NCBI GenBank assembly: GCA_039619475.1
Contig: CM077115.1
Coordinates: 476,606,400 to 476,670,399, forward strand
Length of the DNA stretch: 64,000 nt
Direction: 5' to 3'
Source of the DNA: Icerya purchasi
Lineage: Eukaryota; Arthropoda; Insecta; Hemiptera; Monophlebidae
The notes under the pieces were generated by a model. The model made no database searches. It saw only the letters and a list, made by a program, of their open reading frames with translations, and was not told where the DNA came from. The stretch's first letter is position 1, and each line of letters starts with the position of its first letter. Shown in pieces: positions 10,303-21,350 of the stretch. The translations under genes and the position numbers were made by a program.

Positions 10303-12343
10303 CGTGAGCTCTTACGACGCTTAGAATTACTGGAAGTCATCCGATTTAGTCTACTGTAAAAATTTAACATCGCTCGGACCAAGTCTATTCGACACCGCTG
10401 GTACATCGCAGCTTACAGAGCTGGAAACTGACACCATTTCAGTAGAGATGCTGATAATTAGTGAGTGTACGCATACCCATAAAGGGAGTAGAAAGGTAGG
10501 GAAGGACCTTCTCCAAAAATATAGTCGTGAAGTAATGCTGTATGTACAAACCGAAACCTCGATGGAATTGAGAATTCACTATGTAGGATTAGGAGCGATG
10601 ACCACCTCGAGTTAGTGCTAGACTTTATGAATCTATGCCAGATTGTTTAAGTCAGCCAAAATTCAAAAGCATTTGGGAAAGCGTTGATCCTAATTAAGGG
10701 GCTAGAACATTTACAAGCATCGAACTATATAGGGTTACCGTAGTAGCTAGGTCCACCTCTATTCAACACTCGGGATGTGGCCGGAACCACAAACATGTTA
10801 CGCGTAAAGTGGATATCGTATTCAATATACAGCACCTTTTATTTTAGTACTAGTAAAAGGGTCGCTACTATTTACGATCTGGATAGCTTTGATATTCTTC
10901 TTCTTCCTTGTACTCTCGAGAGGACGTGGTGATTTATGAAACTGCCGCATCTGCCACAGTTATCTATGTTCATTTGTCGTCTTGATCTAACGTTCATGTC
11001 TCAGTTAGGCTTAAAACAGTTAATAATTTTAATTAGTCACTTTCGCACGAGATGCCTGGACATCGTCATGCCCAGTAGCCCGTTCAACACTGATTTCCCT
11101 GGATCAACCTACCGCCGGTTGCCAACCGGTTCCCATGGCGTAACATTTGTGAATTTGATTATTTCATAACACTCTCATGGAAACATAGTCGGGTGGTTTT
11201 CCATTGCCCGCCTGATCGCAGTATCACATTCGGACGAATTAATATGTAATTTCGCCTATGAGCATCCCAATCAAGCCTTAAATGAAGTCATTCTTCACCA
11301 GCCTTGAAAGAGTAATGGTGCCGCTGTTTTAGCTTCATGCCCTACCCTGCTAACCTTACCGCCTTGGGTGGCCCTACCGGGAATGTACACTCCCGACTGT
11401 ATTGCTGGACATAGCCAGAAACAAATCAGAAGTAACGAGAGCATTGTGGGAAAACGAGTTGAACGAGTACACTTGAAAGAAAAGAAGAATCGCATACTTT
11501 TCGTCTCTGAAATGAAATAGTAATCGTTTAGAGGCGTTCAATATATGTAAACCGATAACCAGAAACAGACGGTGAAGAAGAATTTACGGAGCTCGCTTTA
11601 GCCGCGTTGCTGTATATATGCGGATATGTTCGGGAATGATAGAAATTTGTTATAATATCTAGAAAGTGAATAAGAAATTATTACATATTTTTTAAAGAAA
11701 TCAGGTAGGGTTAAGTAAAGGAAAATTCGGAAAATTTTTCCAAGGCACTATATATCAACCGGAAATACTATCTAAAGCGTTACACCCCAGTTTCAGGAAA
11801 TTATCTTCCCATAACTGAATTACGTCGTCCATTCTGAGTAAGAAAGTAGTCGAATGTGTTTATATTGTCTATTCTAAATAAAAGGAAGCCGAATAGTAGT
11901 ATTGCCCGTCTCTTAAATAAACAAGTCGAATAATTCGATGAGAGTTGGGTTTAAAATAAAATATTAATAGTTTTACTAAAAAAACAGTATTAAATATTAA
12001 TTATTAAAATCCATAGGTAAAATTTATACAAATCTTGTATAGCATAAATTAAGTTTCTCTGTTATAACAAATTTTTTCATAGAGGCTTTGGTTCTTTGGA
12101 CGGGATGTCCTCTATCCCCCTCGCCCCGTGGATCCGCCACTGACAGTAGTGTAAATGTAGCGAGAAAAATTCAGGCGGCAACTTAGGGGGGAGTACATGA
12201 AACAACGTGTTATTTATCTTGATACAGTCGGTGTTGTGTCTTTTCTATTTTGTGAATTGAACGTTTACTGATTTACTTTCGTTGATTTGAATTTTCCACT
12301 TTTTAAACTTGCTTTTCGCCTAGGTAAGAGTTTTTCTGCAGAT
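10303..12343. other. No recognisable gene
   Basis: Less AT-rich than the surroundings in 10300-11520, with short open frames at 10936-11169 (plus) and 11295-11495 (minus), but no domain was recognised. A CCGGTTGCCAACCGG inverted repeat lies near 11110-11130. The stretch may hold a decayed element that I cannot name. Confidence 0.35.
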
Positions 12344-13090
12344 TGTCACTGTGTGACGCAAGTAATACCATATCGTCAGCAAAACCGTACATTTTCGTAA
12401 CGGTAGAATCTGCCGTACATGATAGCGTTCGTTTTAGAACTTCTCTGGGGTGGTACTTCTGCTAAAACTAGATCTAGTTCTGAATACGTACGTTCATAGC
12501 GCATCTGGAAATATCGGTTGGCAAGATATACATATGTAAACTCAATGAGGCATATGAACTAGTTGATGACAACATTTTTAATTTATATAATAAACCGTTA
12601 TACCAAACTTTATCAAAAGCCTGCTGGACATTGAGAAACGCAATTGTACATATCTTTTTTTGTTTCCAAACTTTTTCCAATTACATTTACCACCCTGTGT
12701 AGCTGATTCATGAAACCGAACTAATGTTCTCAAATTATGTGTATATGACTGCAATATATTTAATATTAATTTCTTCAATACCTTCGACATAGCAAGCAAC
12801 AAGGAAACGAGAGACGATTAAACGTTACGGCATGTGGATTTTTGCCCGGTTCCACGATCATAATAGTTTGCACGAATTCCTATTGTACTGGAAAATAACG
12901 TGTAAGCGAAATATCGCGTTACATATAAATGCCAGCAACATTACAGCCTTCCGCGGAAATCTGTTCGATAGTTCCGCGTTTATTAAATCAACTCGAAGCG
13001 ACCCTTTCTCCTTTTCAGCGTTTTAAGTATGCTTTTCAACTCTTGAGGCAATGGATCTTTCGTCCAAAACCCGTTACCATGTTTTAACAG
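12344..13090 (-). pseudogene. Jockey-type LINE reverse transcriptase, decayed
   Basis: On the minus strand the RT fingers and palm appear in order with frameshifts: LPQELKSILKTLKRRKG (about 13070-13015), SNRFPRKAVM, SKVLKKLIL, FHESATQ, KKRYVQL-AFLNVQQAFDKVWYNGLLYKL (palm motif A, about 12650-12590), and YGFADDMVLLASHSDNLQ (motif C, 12406-12350). The last tracts before motif C are badly scrambled. Thumb and C-terminus are missing to the left. The AFDKVW and FADD boxes and the spacing are those of the Jockey clade. Not functional. Confidence 0.75.
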
Positions 13091-13099
13091 AGAGTGCAG

Positions 13100-13790
13100 A
13101 ACAGTCATTGTGATCTGTCTTCCGATCATATTCTAGAGTGATTGCCACCTTAGATGTTGGTCCTAAAATCGTTCTCAATCAACAGAGATTCACAAATCAA
13201 ACCAACCGTTGGAATATCTTTTCAAGTGTAATTTAAAATATTATTGACTTGAAGGTCAAACTAAAGAACACAATGACATTGACGTATCCATTAAAAATGT
13301 TTCTAATCTCGTAGAATATCGTGTAATAATTCCACCAATCACGCAGCAAAAAAATCTTATCAAAATCTGTACATACCCGTAGAAATAAAAAAAAAAAAAA
13401 TAGTCAAAGAAACCGGGTCAGCAATCCATCTTGTTATTAGAATAGATGACTTATTTTCCGAAGTACATTCAATCAGATCGTCGGTACTACATTACTGTAT
13501 TCCATCTCTACAACGCGGACGTGCCAATTTCTACTTTGACGTTACTATCTACATTAATATGAATGTTAGGTATGCAAACGCTGCTATTCAAAATCACCTA
13601 AATCGACTAGAGAAATGGACATGTTTCTAGCGCATATCCTTCAATCCAACTAAATGTCGACACATTTCATTCAAAAACAAACGAGTAAGCTGTTCAAACC
13701 TAACATTTGATAACACGCAAATTCCACAAGTAGACTCCGTGCGCTACCTTGGAATGTATACGGATAAGCTATTAACGTTGAAGTAATTTA
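13100..13790 (+). pseudogene. Jockey-type LINE: endonuclease end, linker and RT thumb, internally deleted
   Basis: Reading right on the plus strand: SSDH (end of the endonuclease domain, about 13115), after a small shift VIATLDVGPKIVLNQQRF and TNRWNIFSS, then the linker DIDVSIKNVSNL and a basic patch (to about 13420). The RT fingers and most of the palm are missing. The frame resumes with LYNADVP (about 13490) and runs through NHLNRLEKW, NPTKCRHI and VRYLGMYTDKLLT (to 13785). Stops and shifts are present. The copy is then cut by an R-A repeat and seems to continue at about 14655. Confidence 0.65.
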
Positions 13791-13801
13791 CTTGTTTTAA
13801 T

Positions 13802-14650
13802 AGTCCTCGGGGATGCCAACCACGAGATCCCTTGGCACTGGTGGATTTAATTTATTTGAATTTTAATTTATTATTATTAAATTAATATGTTTTATTTTAA
13901 ATAATATATATTTCGGTTAAATGCCTACCCCGCTTTTTGCTTAAACGGCCGACCGATGAAAACACAGTTATAAAAAAATATATATGTATATACGCAAATA
14001 GCGACGACGATTAACGAAAATGGATAAAAATTATACGTGTTACTCTGTTGCGATTGTTGGATGGTCGTTGATCCTTTGTTGGCAGACAGGCTTACGTTGG
14101 TGGTTCGGTTTGGATTCCTGATACTTGGTGACGCGATTATCGACAGTGAAATCCCTTAAGGTTAATTAAAATGTTATTAATCACAACGGAAAAGCAAATT
14201 TCAGGGCGATCGAGTTGTAAGGACCTTCTTCGATCGAAACTGTTTCGATTAACGGATTAATTCTGTTGTAAGAAAGGTTGGCCTGTTTCGCGAATTGACG
14301 AATAGTTGATGCATGAGGACTTGACCAACATTTGACGAAGACTGGCTAAAGACTGTGAATCAGTACTCCATACATTCCTTCCGGCTTTTTCTGTCTTTTC
14401 CGTTTTTCCTTCGAACGATCCCCCTCTCACCGCTGAAGAAGATCCGTTACTTTGTCTATCGATAACCGCGCGCGTCCGTTAAAGGCGGAATGACTCTTGA
14501 AGCAACAACCCCCAGCCAGCAACTGGCTCTCATCTCAACGCGTTATAATTAATTTTTTATTTTATTTATTTCTTATTTTACAATTTTCACATGTCTTATT
14601 TGCTTTCTTTTTTTATAACTATGTAATGTACACATTACAACGTAGGCGTG
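13802..14650 (+). repeat. R-A interspersed repeat, copy 3, inside a Jockey copy
   Basis: Begins GTCCTCGGGGATGCCAACCACGAGATC and ends ATGTAATGTACACATTACAAC. Jockey thumb sequence stops just left of it and Jockey C-terminal sequence resumes just right of it, so R-A behaves as an inserted unit of about 850 bases. I could not see a convincing target-site duplication. Confidence 0.6.
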
Positions 14651-14654
14651 ATCA

Positions 14655-15095
14655 TGTGGAAAGTACTATAATAATTTGGGCTAGACTGCTTAGGACGGAA
14701 ATCAATTCTAGACTTGGCCGTAAAGAGATATCTTTTTTTTTTTCGGAGTTATCGCTCCAATAAGGAAATATGGAATAAAGCTATATGGAACAACATGTTG
14801 AAGTAACCTTCTTAGAATACAGCAGCAGCAGTCCAAAATTCTACGTACCATGATATCTGCACCTTATTTTACATCGAACGAAACATTGTATGCCGACTTG
14901 AAAGCTCCATACGTGAGGGATGTTTATACGAAATAGTACCAAATGATCTTTGAGAAACTTCAGTTTAGCTGGAATCAATTTATATACCGAAAGTTCACCG
15001 TTCATCTTCTAGCCAGATCTAGCAGGCGACTGAAAAGAAACAGGCTGTTGTCGCGATGGACTTCCAATTACCTAAGTGGTTTGTAATGTATATGC
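14655..15095 (+). pseudogene. Jockey-type LINE ORF2 C-terminus
   Basis: In-frame YGIKLYGTT (about 14770), IQQQQSKILRTMISAPYF, ETLYADLKAPYVRD and, after shifts, LLARSSRRLKRNRLLSRW form the familiar C-terminal region of Jockey ORF2 (YGIQLWG..., APWYVSN-TLH-DL, HPN...RLKR). Stops occur at about 14798 and 14934. Most simply this is the 3' end of the copy at 13100-13790, separated from it by the R-A insertion. Confidence 0.6.
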
Positions 15096-15164
15096 GCTCT
15101 AAATTTTTTATAACCACGCTCTGCTACCAATCTATGTTTTTAGAACGCATATACATTACATAAT
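15080..15164. repeat. Imperfect inverted repeat (hairpin)
   Basis: GTAATGTATATGCGCTCTAAA on the left and TTTTAGAACGCATATACATTAC on the right are near-perfect inverse complements separated by about 35 bases. The right arm lies inside the 443-bp direct repeat and the left arm just outside it. Confidence 0.6.
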
Positions 15165-15558
15165 TTGACATCCGGCACACATTGGTTGCCGAACGATTAA
15201 TTAAAACAATATATCTAAACTAACATAAAAGTGAATAAATAAAAGAAATATAATAAAATAACCGAAAATATATTCTTCTAATTTATAAAATTTATGATTA
15301 CCTTATCATATTAATATATTGTGTTTTGCTCTGCTCGCCGTTAATTAAATTTTAAATTCCATAAAAACATCCTCGGTACATCCAACCACGCTTTATGTGT
15401 TTTAGTTACACATAATTTTCATTATTTTTACAAAAAATTAAACATTAATTAAATTCAGCACAATTCATATTCAACTATCTTCTTCATCAAACGTCTATCA
15501 CCATCTCAAAAACTATCTTCTACTTTCAAACCACATTTTTCGATCATCATTGTCTCAG
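15116..15558 (-). repeat. Element X terminal/3' repeat, copy 1 (443 bp)
   Basis: Matches 20797-21238 with only about ten differences by eye, in the same orientation, from CACGCTCTGCTACC to ATTGTCTCAG. The minus-strand ORF at 15506-15739 ends inside it. The repeat does not begin TG and end CA, and no primer-binding site or polypurine tract is evident, so a classical LTR is not established. The alternative is that both copies are the 3' end of one retroelement, with copy 2 5'-truncated. I assign the minus strand because the adjoining ORFs read that way. Confidence 0.7.
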
Positions 15559-16090
15559 GGATCTCACCAGTTGTCAATAAGATCGTTTTGATTCTGTGAC
15601 AAGATATTTGTTCAACTGATGGTGTAGACAAGGCGTTAGTTAGCATGTTCCAGAGTGGATTATTATACATTGTTTCATTCTGCTTGAAAGAAAATGGGCG
15701 AGGCCCATCTGTGGTTCCTGCTGCAGGGCTATGATCCATTGCTAGAAGACAACCGTGAACAGTCGATTTCTTTTAGTCACCGGATCGGCATATTCAGCTT
15801 TTGTTGAAGGCATATGCATGAACTGATCAACAGACAAAACTTTACTCTTCACTTCTACAGAATCGTCCGATTTCCAAAGCTCCATTGCTTTATTTTCCAA
15901 TTGTTCGCCTATAATTGGAGTGCTTTCAAACATATTCTTTCCAGGACCAGGTGATATGCACAGTTCCTGTTCGATGCATTTCCTGATATATATGTAACAT
16001 GGTTTACTGGACATTTCGCATTGAGGTCCAGCAATATTATGTGATATATCACCCAAGTCTGAGGAAGTAAATGCTGCTACAATCGGATCC
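15506..16090 (-). pseudogene. Unidentified element-X protein, broken
   Basis: Two minus-strand open stretches follow one another: about 16090-15742 (VAAFTSSDLGDISHNIAGPQC... to KRNRLFTVVF) and 15739-15506 (starting MDHSPAAGTTDG, ending KCGLKVEDSF). They have ordinary amino-acid composition rather than low-complexity composition, and look like one reading frame split by a shift near 15740. I recognise no domain. A cysteine-containing stretch (CEMSSKPCYIYIRKC) lies near the start of the first. The last 16 or so codons fall in the 443-bp direct repeat. The upstream side is cut by the LINE at 16096. Confidence 0.4.
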
Positions 16091-16095
16091 TTTCC

Positions 16096-18417
16096 AATTA
16101 AACTGTCTTTTGAATTTCATCATTGTCCCTATTCCGAAGAAAAGTTCTTCCTTACGCCCCATCTCCTTGGCATCCTGCATCAGAAAATTGTTTGAGGGTA
16201 TGCTAAACAAGCGTCTTGTCTGGTGGTTGGAACACCATAATGTGCTTCCTAACAATGTGTTCGGCTTTCAGCCTGGTATCGGCCTTCCTAATTGTATCAG
16301 TCTTTTTGTGTCTCATTTATATAAGTCCTTTATCCAAAAACATTATATTCTGGCTTCCTTCATCGATTTTTCCTGTGCTTTCGACAATGTTCATCTCCCA
16401 ACTTTAAAAGATAAAATGACAGCAATTAACATTCCAGTGAATTTCACTTCCCTTGTTATTAAGCTCATGTCCAATCGTTCTATCCACCTCTCTCCTCCAT
16501 TATTTGACACTTCTAGAAAGGTTTTCTGCGGTCTTCCTCAAGGTTCCTCCCTCAGTCCTACTCTTTTTAACATTTATACTGCTAGTATCGCTTCCCTTCG
16601 TTTAAATTCCCACTCTTTATTCTTTGCCGATGATATTTTGCTTTTTTCCTCTTCCCACGATATTGACGCAGCTAATGATGCTCTCAAATCGTCCCTCAAT
16701 CTTCTTGAAAGTGTTCTTGCCTCAATTAACCTTTCGATTTCTCCTTCTAAGTCCTCCTGCGTTGTATTTACCCTTCGCCCTTATAACCCTGCTTCTGTTA
16801 ATTTATCCTTAAATAGCACAGCTCTTGCTCGTGTTAATTGCTTCCGTTATCTCGGTATCTTTCTCGGTATGACTTTCTCCGAACATATCAAATAACTTTC
16901 CTCCTCCTCTACTAAACGGTTGAACCTGCTGAAGGCCCTGTCTCCGACTAAATGGGGTGGTGACCCTTTCATTCTTATTCTTCTATATAAATCCATCGTC
17001 CGCTCCAAGCTTGATTACTGTTCGTTCATTTATGCCTGCGCTTCCAAATCCCGTCTCTCTAAACTTGATGTGATCCAAAAGTTTTGCCTTAGACTCTGTC
17101 TCGGTGCTCTTAAATCCTCTCCTATTCCAGCACTACTTGCTGAATCGAATGTTCCTCCCCTGTCTATTCGCAGATCTTATTTGGGCTATCGCTTCCTCGC
17201 TAAACGTCTTTCTCTCTCATCTTCTTCTCTCATTTTTTCCTACCTTTCAATTTCTCGGAATTGGCGCTTTGTGCCTAGGAATATTCCTATCCTGTCCCTT
17301 ATTTCTCTCCGTCTTAGTTAATTTTGGCCGTATACAATTTTCTCTAATAGTCTGCCTTATTTCTCCTTTAACTTCAGCGATCTCTGCCATCCTCCCAGAG
17401 TATATATTTCGCCTACACTCGCAAAATCTCTCCCTCCAGCTGTAATTAAACAGGAATTCCACAGTATTGTCAATTCTCTCTTCCCTTCTCATGTTACCAT
17501 TTTCACTGATGGTTCTAAGGGGCCTGATGGGGTTGGTGCTTCTTTTATTCTTCCAGACTATAACTTCTCTGAATCCTTCTGTCTTCCTTCTTTCTGTTCC
17601 ATATTATTTTTATCTCCTCCAATCGTCTTTCTTCCCAGTTTCTGATCATATCCGACTCCATGAGTGCTCTTCAAGCCATCTCTTCTCCTCTTCCTAATCA
17701 TTCCTGTGATTTTTCTATTCTCCGCATACGTTCTCTCATTCGGACTCTCTCTTCTCTCCATGGGATCCATATTGACTTGCTGTGAGTTCCTGGTCATTCT
17801 GGCATCTCAGGTAATGAGATGGCTGACTCTTTGGCTCGGGTTGCTGCTTCTTCTACATTCTTCTTCAAAAAAATCCCATCCTCTAATCTCCTGCCTTTGT
17901 GTAAATATTTCCATCTCAGATTTTGGTCGGATATGTGTACCCTTTCTCCTTTTCTAATTGTCGCTCTTTTTATCTGTCCGTTCAGCCTAATCTTCCTTCA
18001 AATCCTTGGTTCCTTCTGTTTCCTTCACTTCCTCGTTCTGTTGTTGTCTCCATTGTGCGTTTGCGCTTTAACCATTCCTTGCTGCCTTCCTCACGCTTTC
18101 TCTTCTTATTATCCTCTTCCCCATGTTGTCCTCTCCATTCAAATGATGCGGTTGTTTGTGACGCCGATCACGTGATCTTTGAGTGCTCTGCTCTTTCGGT
18201 GGAGCGCTCGGCTCTATATTCCCACTTGCTTGGGCTGGGGCTTCCTGCTCCTTTTTGTGCTCGTTATATCCTGTCTTTTCCTTTTTCACTTATTATCCCC
18301 TCTATTGTTTCCTTCTTATTAGCGATATCTGATCGCCTCACTGTATAACTTTCGTTTTCCGTTAATTGTTTCTGGGTGAAGGTCCTCGGTTGACGAGCCC
18401 AATTAAAAAAAAAAAAA
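16096..18417 (+). mobile_element. Family-alpha LINE, copy A, inserted in element X
   Basis: A 5'-truncated non-LTR element beginning in the RT fingers and ending with ...GACGAGCCCAATT plus a 13-A tail at 18404-18416. It lies between two minus-strand ORF regions attributed to element X. GATCCTTTCC at the left edge and GATCATTTTC right after the tail (8 of 10 identical) could be a decayed target-site duplication. It is the most degraded long copy of the family; the best copy lies at 58782-62323. Confidence 0.75.
16105..18348 (+). pseudogene. Family-alpha LINE ORF2 (RT, RNase H, CCHC), frameshifted
   Basis: RT: FIIVPIPKK, SLRPISLAS, FGFQPG, FIDFSCAFD (motif A), GLPQGSSLSPTLFNIY (B), FFADDILLFSSS (C, about 16622-16655) and FRYLGIFLG in one frame to 16893. 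After a stop the thumb continues at 16920-17321. RNase H follows in shifted frames (FTDGSKG near 17505, VPGHSGISGNEMADSLAR near 17790-17840). The C-terminus, 17923-18348, carries DHVIFECS with CPLH in place of the CPLC knuckle half and ends ISDRLTV. At least four frame breaks make it non-functional. Confidence 0.8.
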
Positions 18418-18418
18418 G

Positions 18419-18657
18419 ATCATTTTCTGTCTGGGGCTGGTGGTTCCAGCTGTACATAATCCTTCTTTCTTTACTACTTCTTCATCCTTCGGTATTTTTT
18501 CTTTTGTCGGTTCCATTATTATCATAGTAAGTCGTAAAGCCTGCTCAGTAAGGTTTCGAACCATCTCCTTTAACTGTTGCATTTCGTTTCGTCCCTCGTC
18601 GAAATCTTTTGAATCTGACTCCTTTGGTTTTTTACTTGTGGTTATCTGTGTTTCCAT
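18419..18657 (-). pseudogene. Unidentified element-X N-terminal ORF (possible gag-like)
   Basis: A minus-strand ORF starts METQITTSKKP at 18657, has a charged helical stretch with heptad-like leucines (MQQLKEMVRNLTEQALRL, about residues 27-44) and a lysine/glutamate-rich C-terminal part, and is cut at 18418 by the poly(A) tail of LINE copy A. Its position upstream on the same strand as the 16090-15506 pieces suggests one original gene. A coiled-coil gag-like start is an inference; I recognise no family. Confidence 0.35.
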
Positions 18658-18939
18658 AATTGATAAACCTTTAATGTAATGCACTAACTAAACTTAATAT
18701 TACTTTTTATTGAGTAGTGTGGTTGGATGTATGTTGGATATTCGAGGGAAGATAAATTTCAAATAACAAAAAAATTACATAAAAAATAAAAATCTTCAAA
18801 TAAGGGGATTTCTCCTCACCATATGGATAATTTTCAAAATATAGGACATTTACCCGTGACTGGCAAGGCAAAACACAAATTATGGTAAACTATAACATTT
18901 AGAATAAAACTATACACACATATGTATATATATATCATC

Positions 18940-19349
18940 TAGCTCACTCGAAATTCCGAGTATGAGTTACCTTCTAATTCGGAGGAGAATTAGAGGATAG
19001 GATAGCCGCGCAATAGATAAGCACGTAAGCAGGAGCGCAACCTGGCTTCTTCCGTGCTGCCGACAACGTGAGAAAGGTACCAATGGCGAGGCGAACCCAG
19101 ACGACTGGCCTTTACTCACGTTGATGCGATTGTTCGCCGGCTAAGTGTTTCTATGCGACGCTAGCGCACTCGCGCGACTACATTCGGAACTGACTATAGT
19201 CGCTTGTTATCGCGCTACAGTTGCAGCCCAAATGTGTCTATACTGCTGTGTACGAAACTAGCGCCGCATAATTTTTGTCGTCGCCCGGTATCGAACCCGA
19301 GACCGCCGGATCGGAAGTCAAGCGCTCTAGCCACTAGGCCAAACGCGAC

Positions 19350-19352
<3 letters not shown>
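18940..19352 (-). mobile_element. tRNA-headed SINE with GC-rich body
   Basis: On the minus strand a tRNA-like head (19352-19277) is followed by about 330 bases of markedly GC-richer body ending near a TA-rich stretch at 18940. It stands out from the AT-rich flanks. A long open frame is absent. The structure (pol III promoter head plus unrelated body) is that of a tRNA-derived SINE. The 3' limit is estimated from the composition change. Confidence 0.55.
19277..19352 (-). tRNA. tRNA-like sequence (SINE head or tRNA pseudogene)
   Basis: This 76-base segment has a perfect 7-bp acceptor stem (GTCGTCG/CGACGAC), an A box TGGCCTAGTGG that fits the pol III consensus, and a B box GGTTCGATACC with one departure from GGTTCGANTCC. 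The loop that would hold the anticodon is CTTCCGA, reading TCC, but the anticodon and T stems each have a mismatch. I regard it as a SINE head rather than a working tRNA gene. Confidence 0.6.
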
Positions 19353-19389
<37 letters not shown>

Positions 19390-19392
19390 TAA
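19353..19392. repeat. (AT)n microsatellite
   Basis: About 33 bases of AT dinucleotides directly beside the tRNA-like head, then TACATATATA. Confidence 0.9.
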
Positions 19393-20796
19393 TGCATGCA
19401 TGTATATAGGGAGAGTATATTAAATTTTATTTTGGTGCATTTCGTTTTTACATCATTTATATATAAAAAAAATGAAACAAAATTAAAACATAATAAAATT
19501 TAAAGAAAACTTCCGATAAAACTTCCCATGTATTATCGTAAAGTTACTGTTACTTTTAAAGGAACTCTTAAAATCTACGTGTTAATTTTTAATTCTAACA
19601 TTGTTGACAAAAAAAAATAATTTTAAATTTCTTTTGAATACATCCGATAATATAATTTTATTTACAATTGTTTTAATATAGTTTAGACTCAAATCTATTA
19701 ATATTCAAACTATATCTAGTTTATATGCTAGACGCTTTAGTTGTTTTTAAGTTTATCAATAAACACAAATAGAAACAAAGAACTTATAGTTCATCCTGTT
19801 AGTTCCCTTTATGCGAGTATTTTCAGTTTCATATGATTTAATGTAAGTTGTCGTACAAATTAATAAAAAAAAATTTTAATTTAAAAAATTAACTGATGTT
19901 ACTAAACATTCTTCAATAAATAAATAAAAAAAACTATTTTTCGAACTAAAGTGTAAGCCAAACGGACCAACTAGTGTACTGAACTAGACGGAGGAAATGA
20001 ACTAAAGTAATCTTTATCGGAACATATGTATATTGGTTTTACATGTGTAATTTATAACGCAAGATCTAATTAATAGTTGTGTTTACGCTAAAATCAATAA
20101 AAATAAAATGCCGTTTAACATTGATGTTCTTTTTATTATCAATGTATATTTTACATTTTCAAATGTCGAAATAATTTCAATATCATATCAATAATAAATA
20201 TACTCAATTTAGGTATTTAAAACTTGAAATATTCGATTAATATAGTACACTATTTTACAACGAATTAAGTTTGTTTAGATGTTATCGTTTATATAAAATA
20301 TATTATAATTTCATTTTATAATATAAAATATAATTACGTCTAAAACGAAAGAATTTTATAAAATAAATTGATCGAATGATATTTTATAAATATCAAAACT
20401 TAATAAAAGCAACAAAAAACATAAAACGTTTTTAAATATTTGTTATTGTCGCATTAATAACAATTAACGCCAGAAAACGTAATATATAGGCGTTTTAAAT
20501 TGTTAGATGTAACACATTACATCATATTATGATCAAATCTTTTTTATAGAAGACAAAAAATATGATACATCACCGCGTAATTAATAACCAAAAACCGAAT
20601 ATATACAAATTAATTTAAAGAAATTAAATGCACAGCATCAAGTCTCGTATAGATCGATAATTTAAAAAAAAAAATTATCCAATCGAATTATATTGACATC
20701 ATTAATTATTTAAACATGTTAACATTTAAATAAAATTTATATATTTTTTTTCGTATACATGTCCGTGGATGTTTAATGAAATTAAACGATCGTAAG
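19393..20796. other. Very AT-rich DNA without genes
   Basis: Extremely AT-rich stretch with no open frame over 60 codons and no recognised repeat copy. It may be internal or flanking DNA of element X. Confidence 0.4.
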
Positions 20797-21238
20797 CACG
20801 CTCTGCTACCTATTTATGTTTTTGTAACGCATATACATTACATAATTTGACATCCGGCACACATTAGTTGCCGAACGATTAATTAAAACAATATATCTAA
20901 ACTAACATAAAAGTGAATAAATAAAAGAAATATAATAAAATAACCGAAAATATATTCTTCTAATTTATAAAATTTTTGATTACCTTATCATATTAATATA
21001 TTGTGTTTTGCTCTGCTCGCCATTAATTAAATTTTAAATTCCATCAAAACATCCTCGGTACATCCAACCACGCTTTATGTGTTTTAGTTACACATAATTT
21101 TCATTATTTTTACAAAAAATTAAACATTAATTAAATTCAGCACAATTCATATTCAACTATCTTCTTCATCAAACGTCTATCACCATCTCAAAAACTATCT
21201 TCTACTCCAAACCACATTTTTCAATCATCATTGTCTCA
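20797..21238 (-). repeat. Element X terminal/3' repeat, copy 2
   Basis: Second copy of the 443-bp repeat at 15116-15558, with about ten differences by eye. On the minus strand its first bases still encode ETMMIEKCG, the last residues of the element-X ORF, so the duplicated unit includes the end of a coding region. Confidence 0.7.
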
Positions 21239-21257
21239 GAGGAAACAATGATGATCA
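21223..21257. repeat. Hairpin at the edge of element-X copy 2
   Basis: ATCATCATTGT and ACAATGATGAT form a perfect 11-bp inverted repeat around a CTCAGAGGAA loop, exactly at the right border of the 443-bp repeat. Copy 1 has no such right arm. Confidence 0.65.
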
Positions 21258-21279
21258 TGTGATTGACATAGACTAATTA

Positions 21280-21350
21280 TTTAATATATATATATATATA
21301 TTTATTTATTTATTTTTTATTAATTTTTTTATATATATATATATATATTA
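21280..21350. repeat. AT/TTTA-rich simple repeats
   Basis: Two runs of AT dinucleotides flank TTTATTTATTTATT. Confidence 0.85.

Noticed and set aside
10936..11520. Decayed endonuclease or gag domain
   Set aside because: Short stretches such as RCLDIVMPSSP look LINE-like, but no ordered set of motifs could be built.
19277..19352. Functional tRNA-Gly(TCC) gene
   Set aside because: Mismatches in the anticodon and T stems and a B-box departure, plus a SINE-like body downstream, argue against a working tRNA.
15116..21238. Straightforward LTR retrotransposon
   Set aside because: The repeat ends are not TG/CA, no primer-binding site or polypurine tract adjoins them, and an ORF ends inside one repeat. 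LTR status remains only one of two hypotheses.
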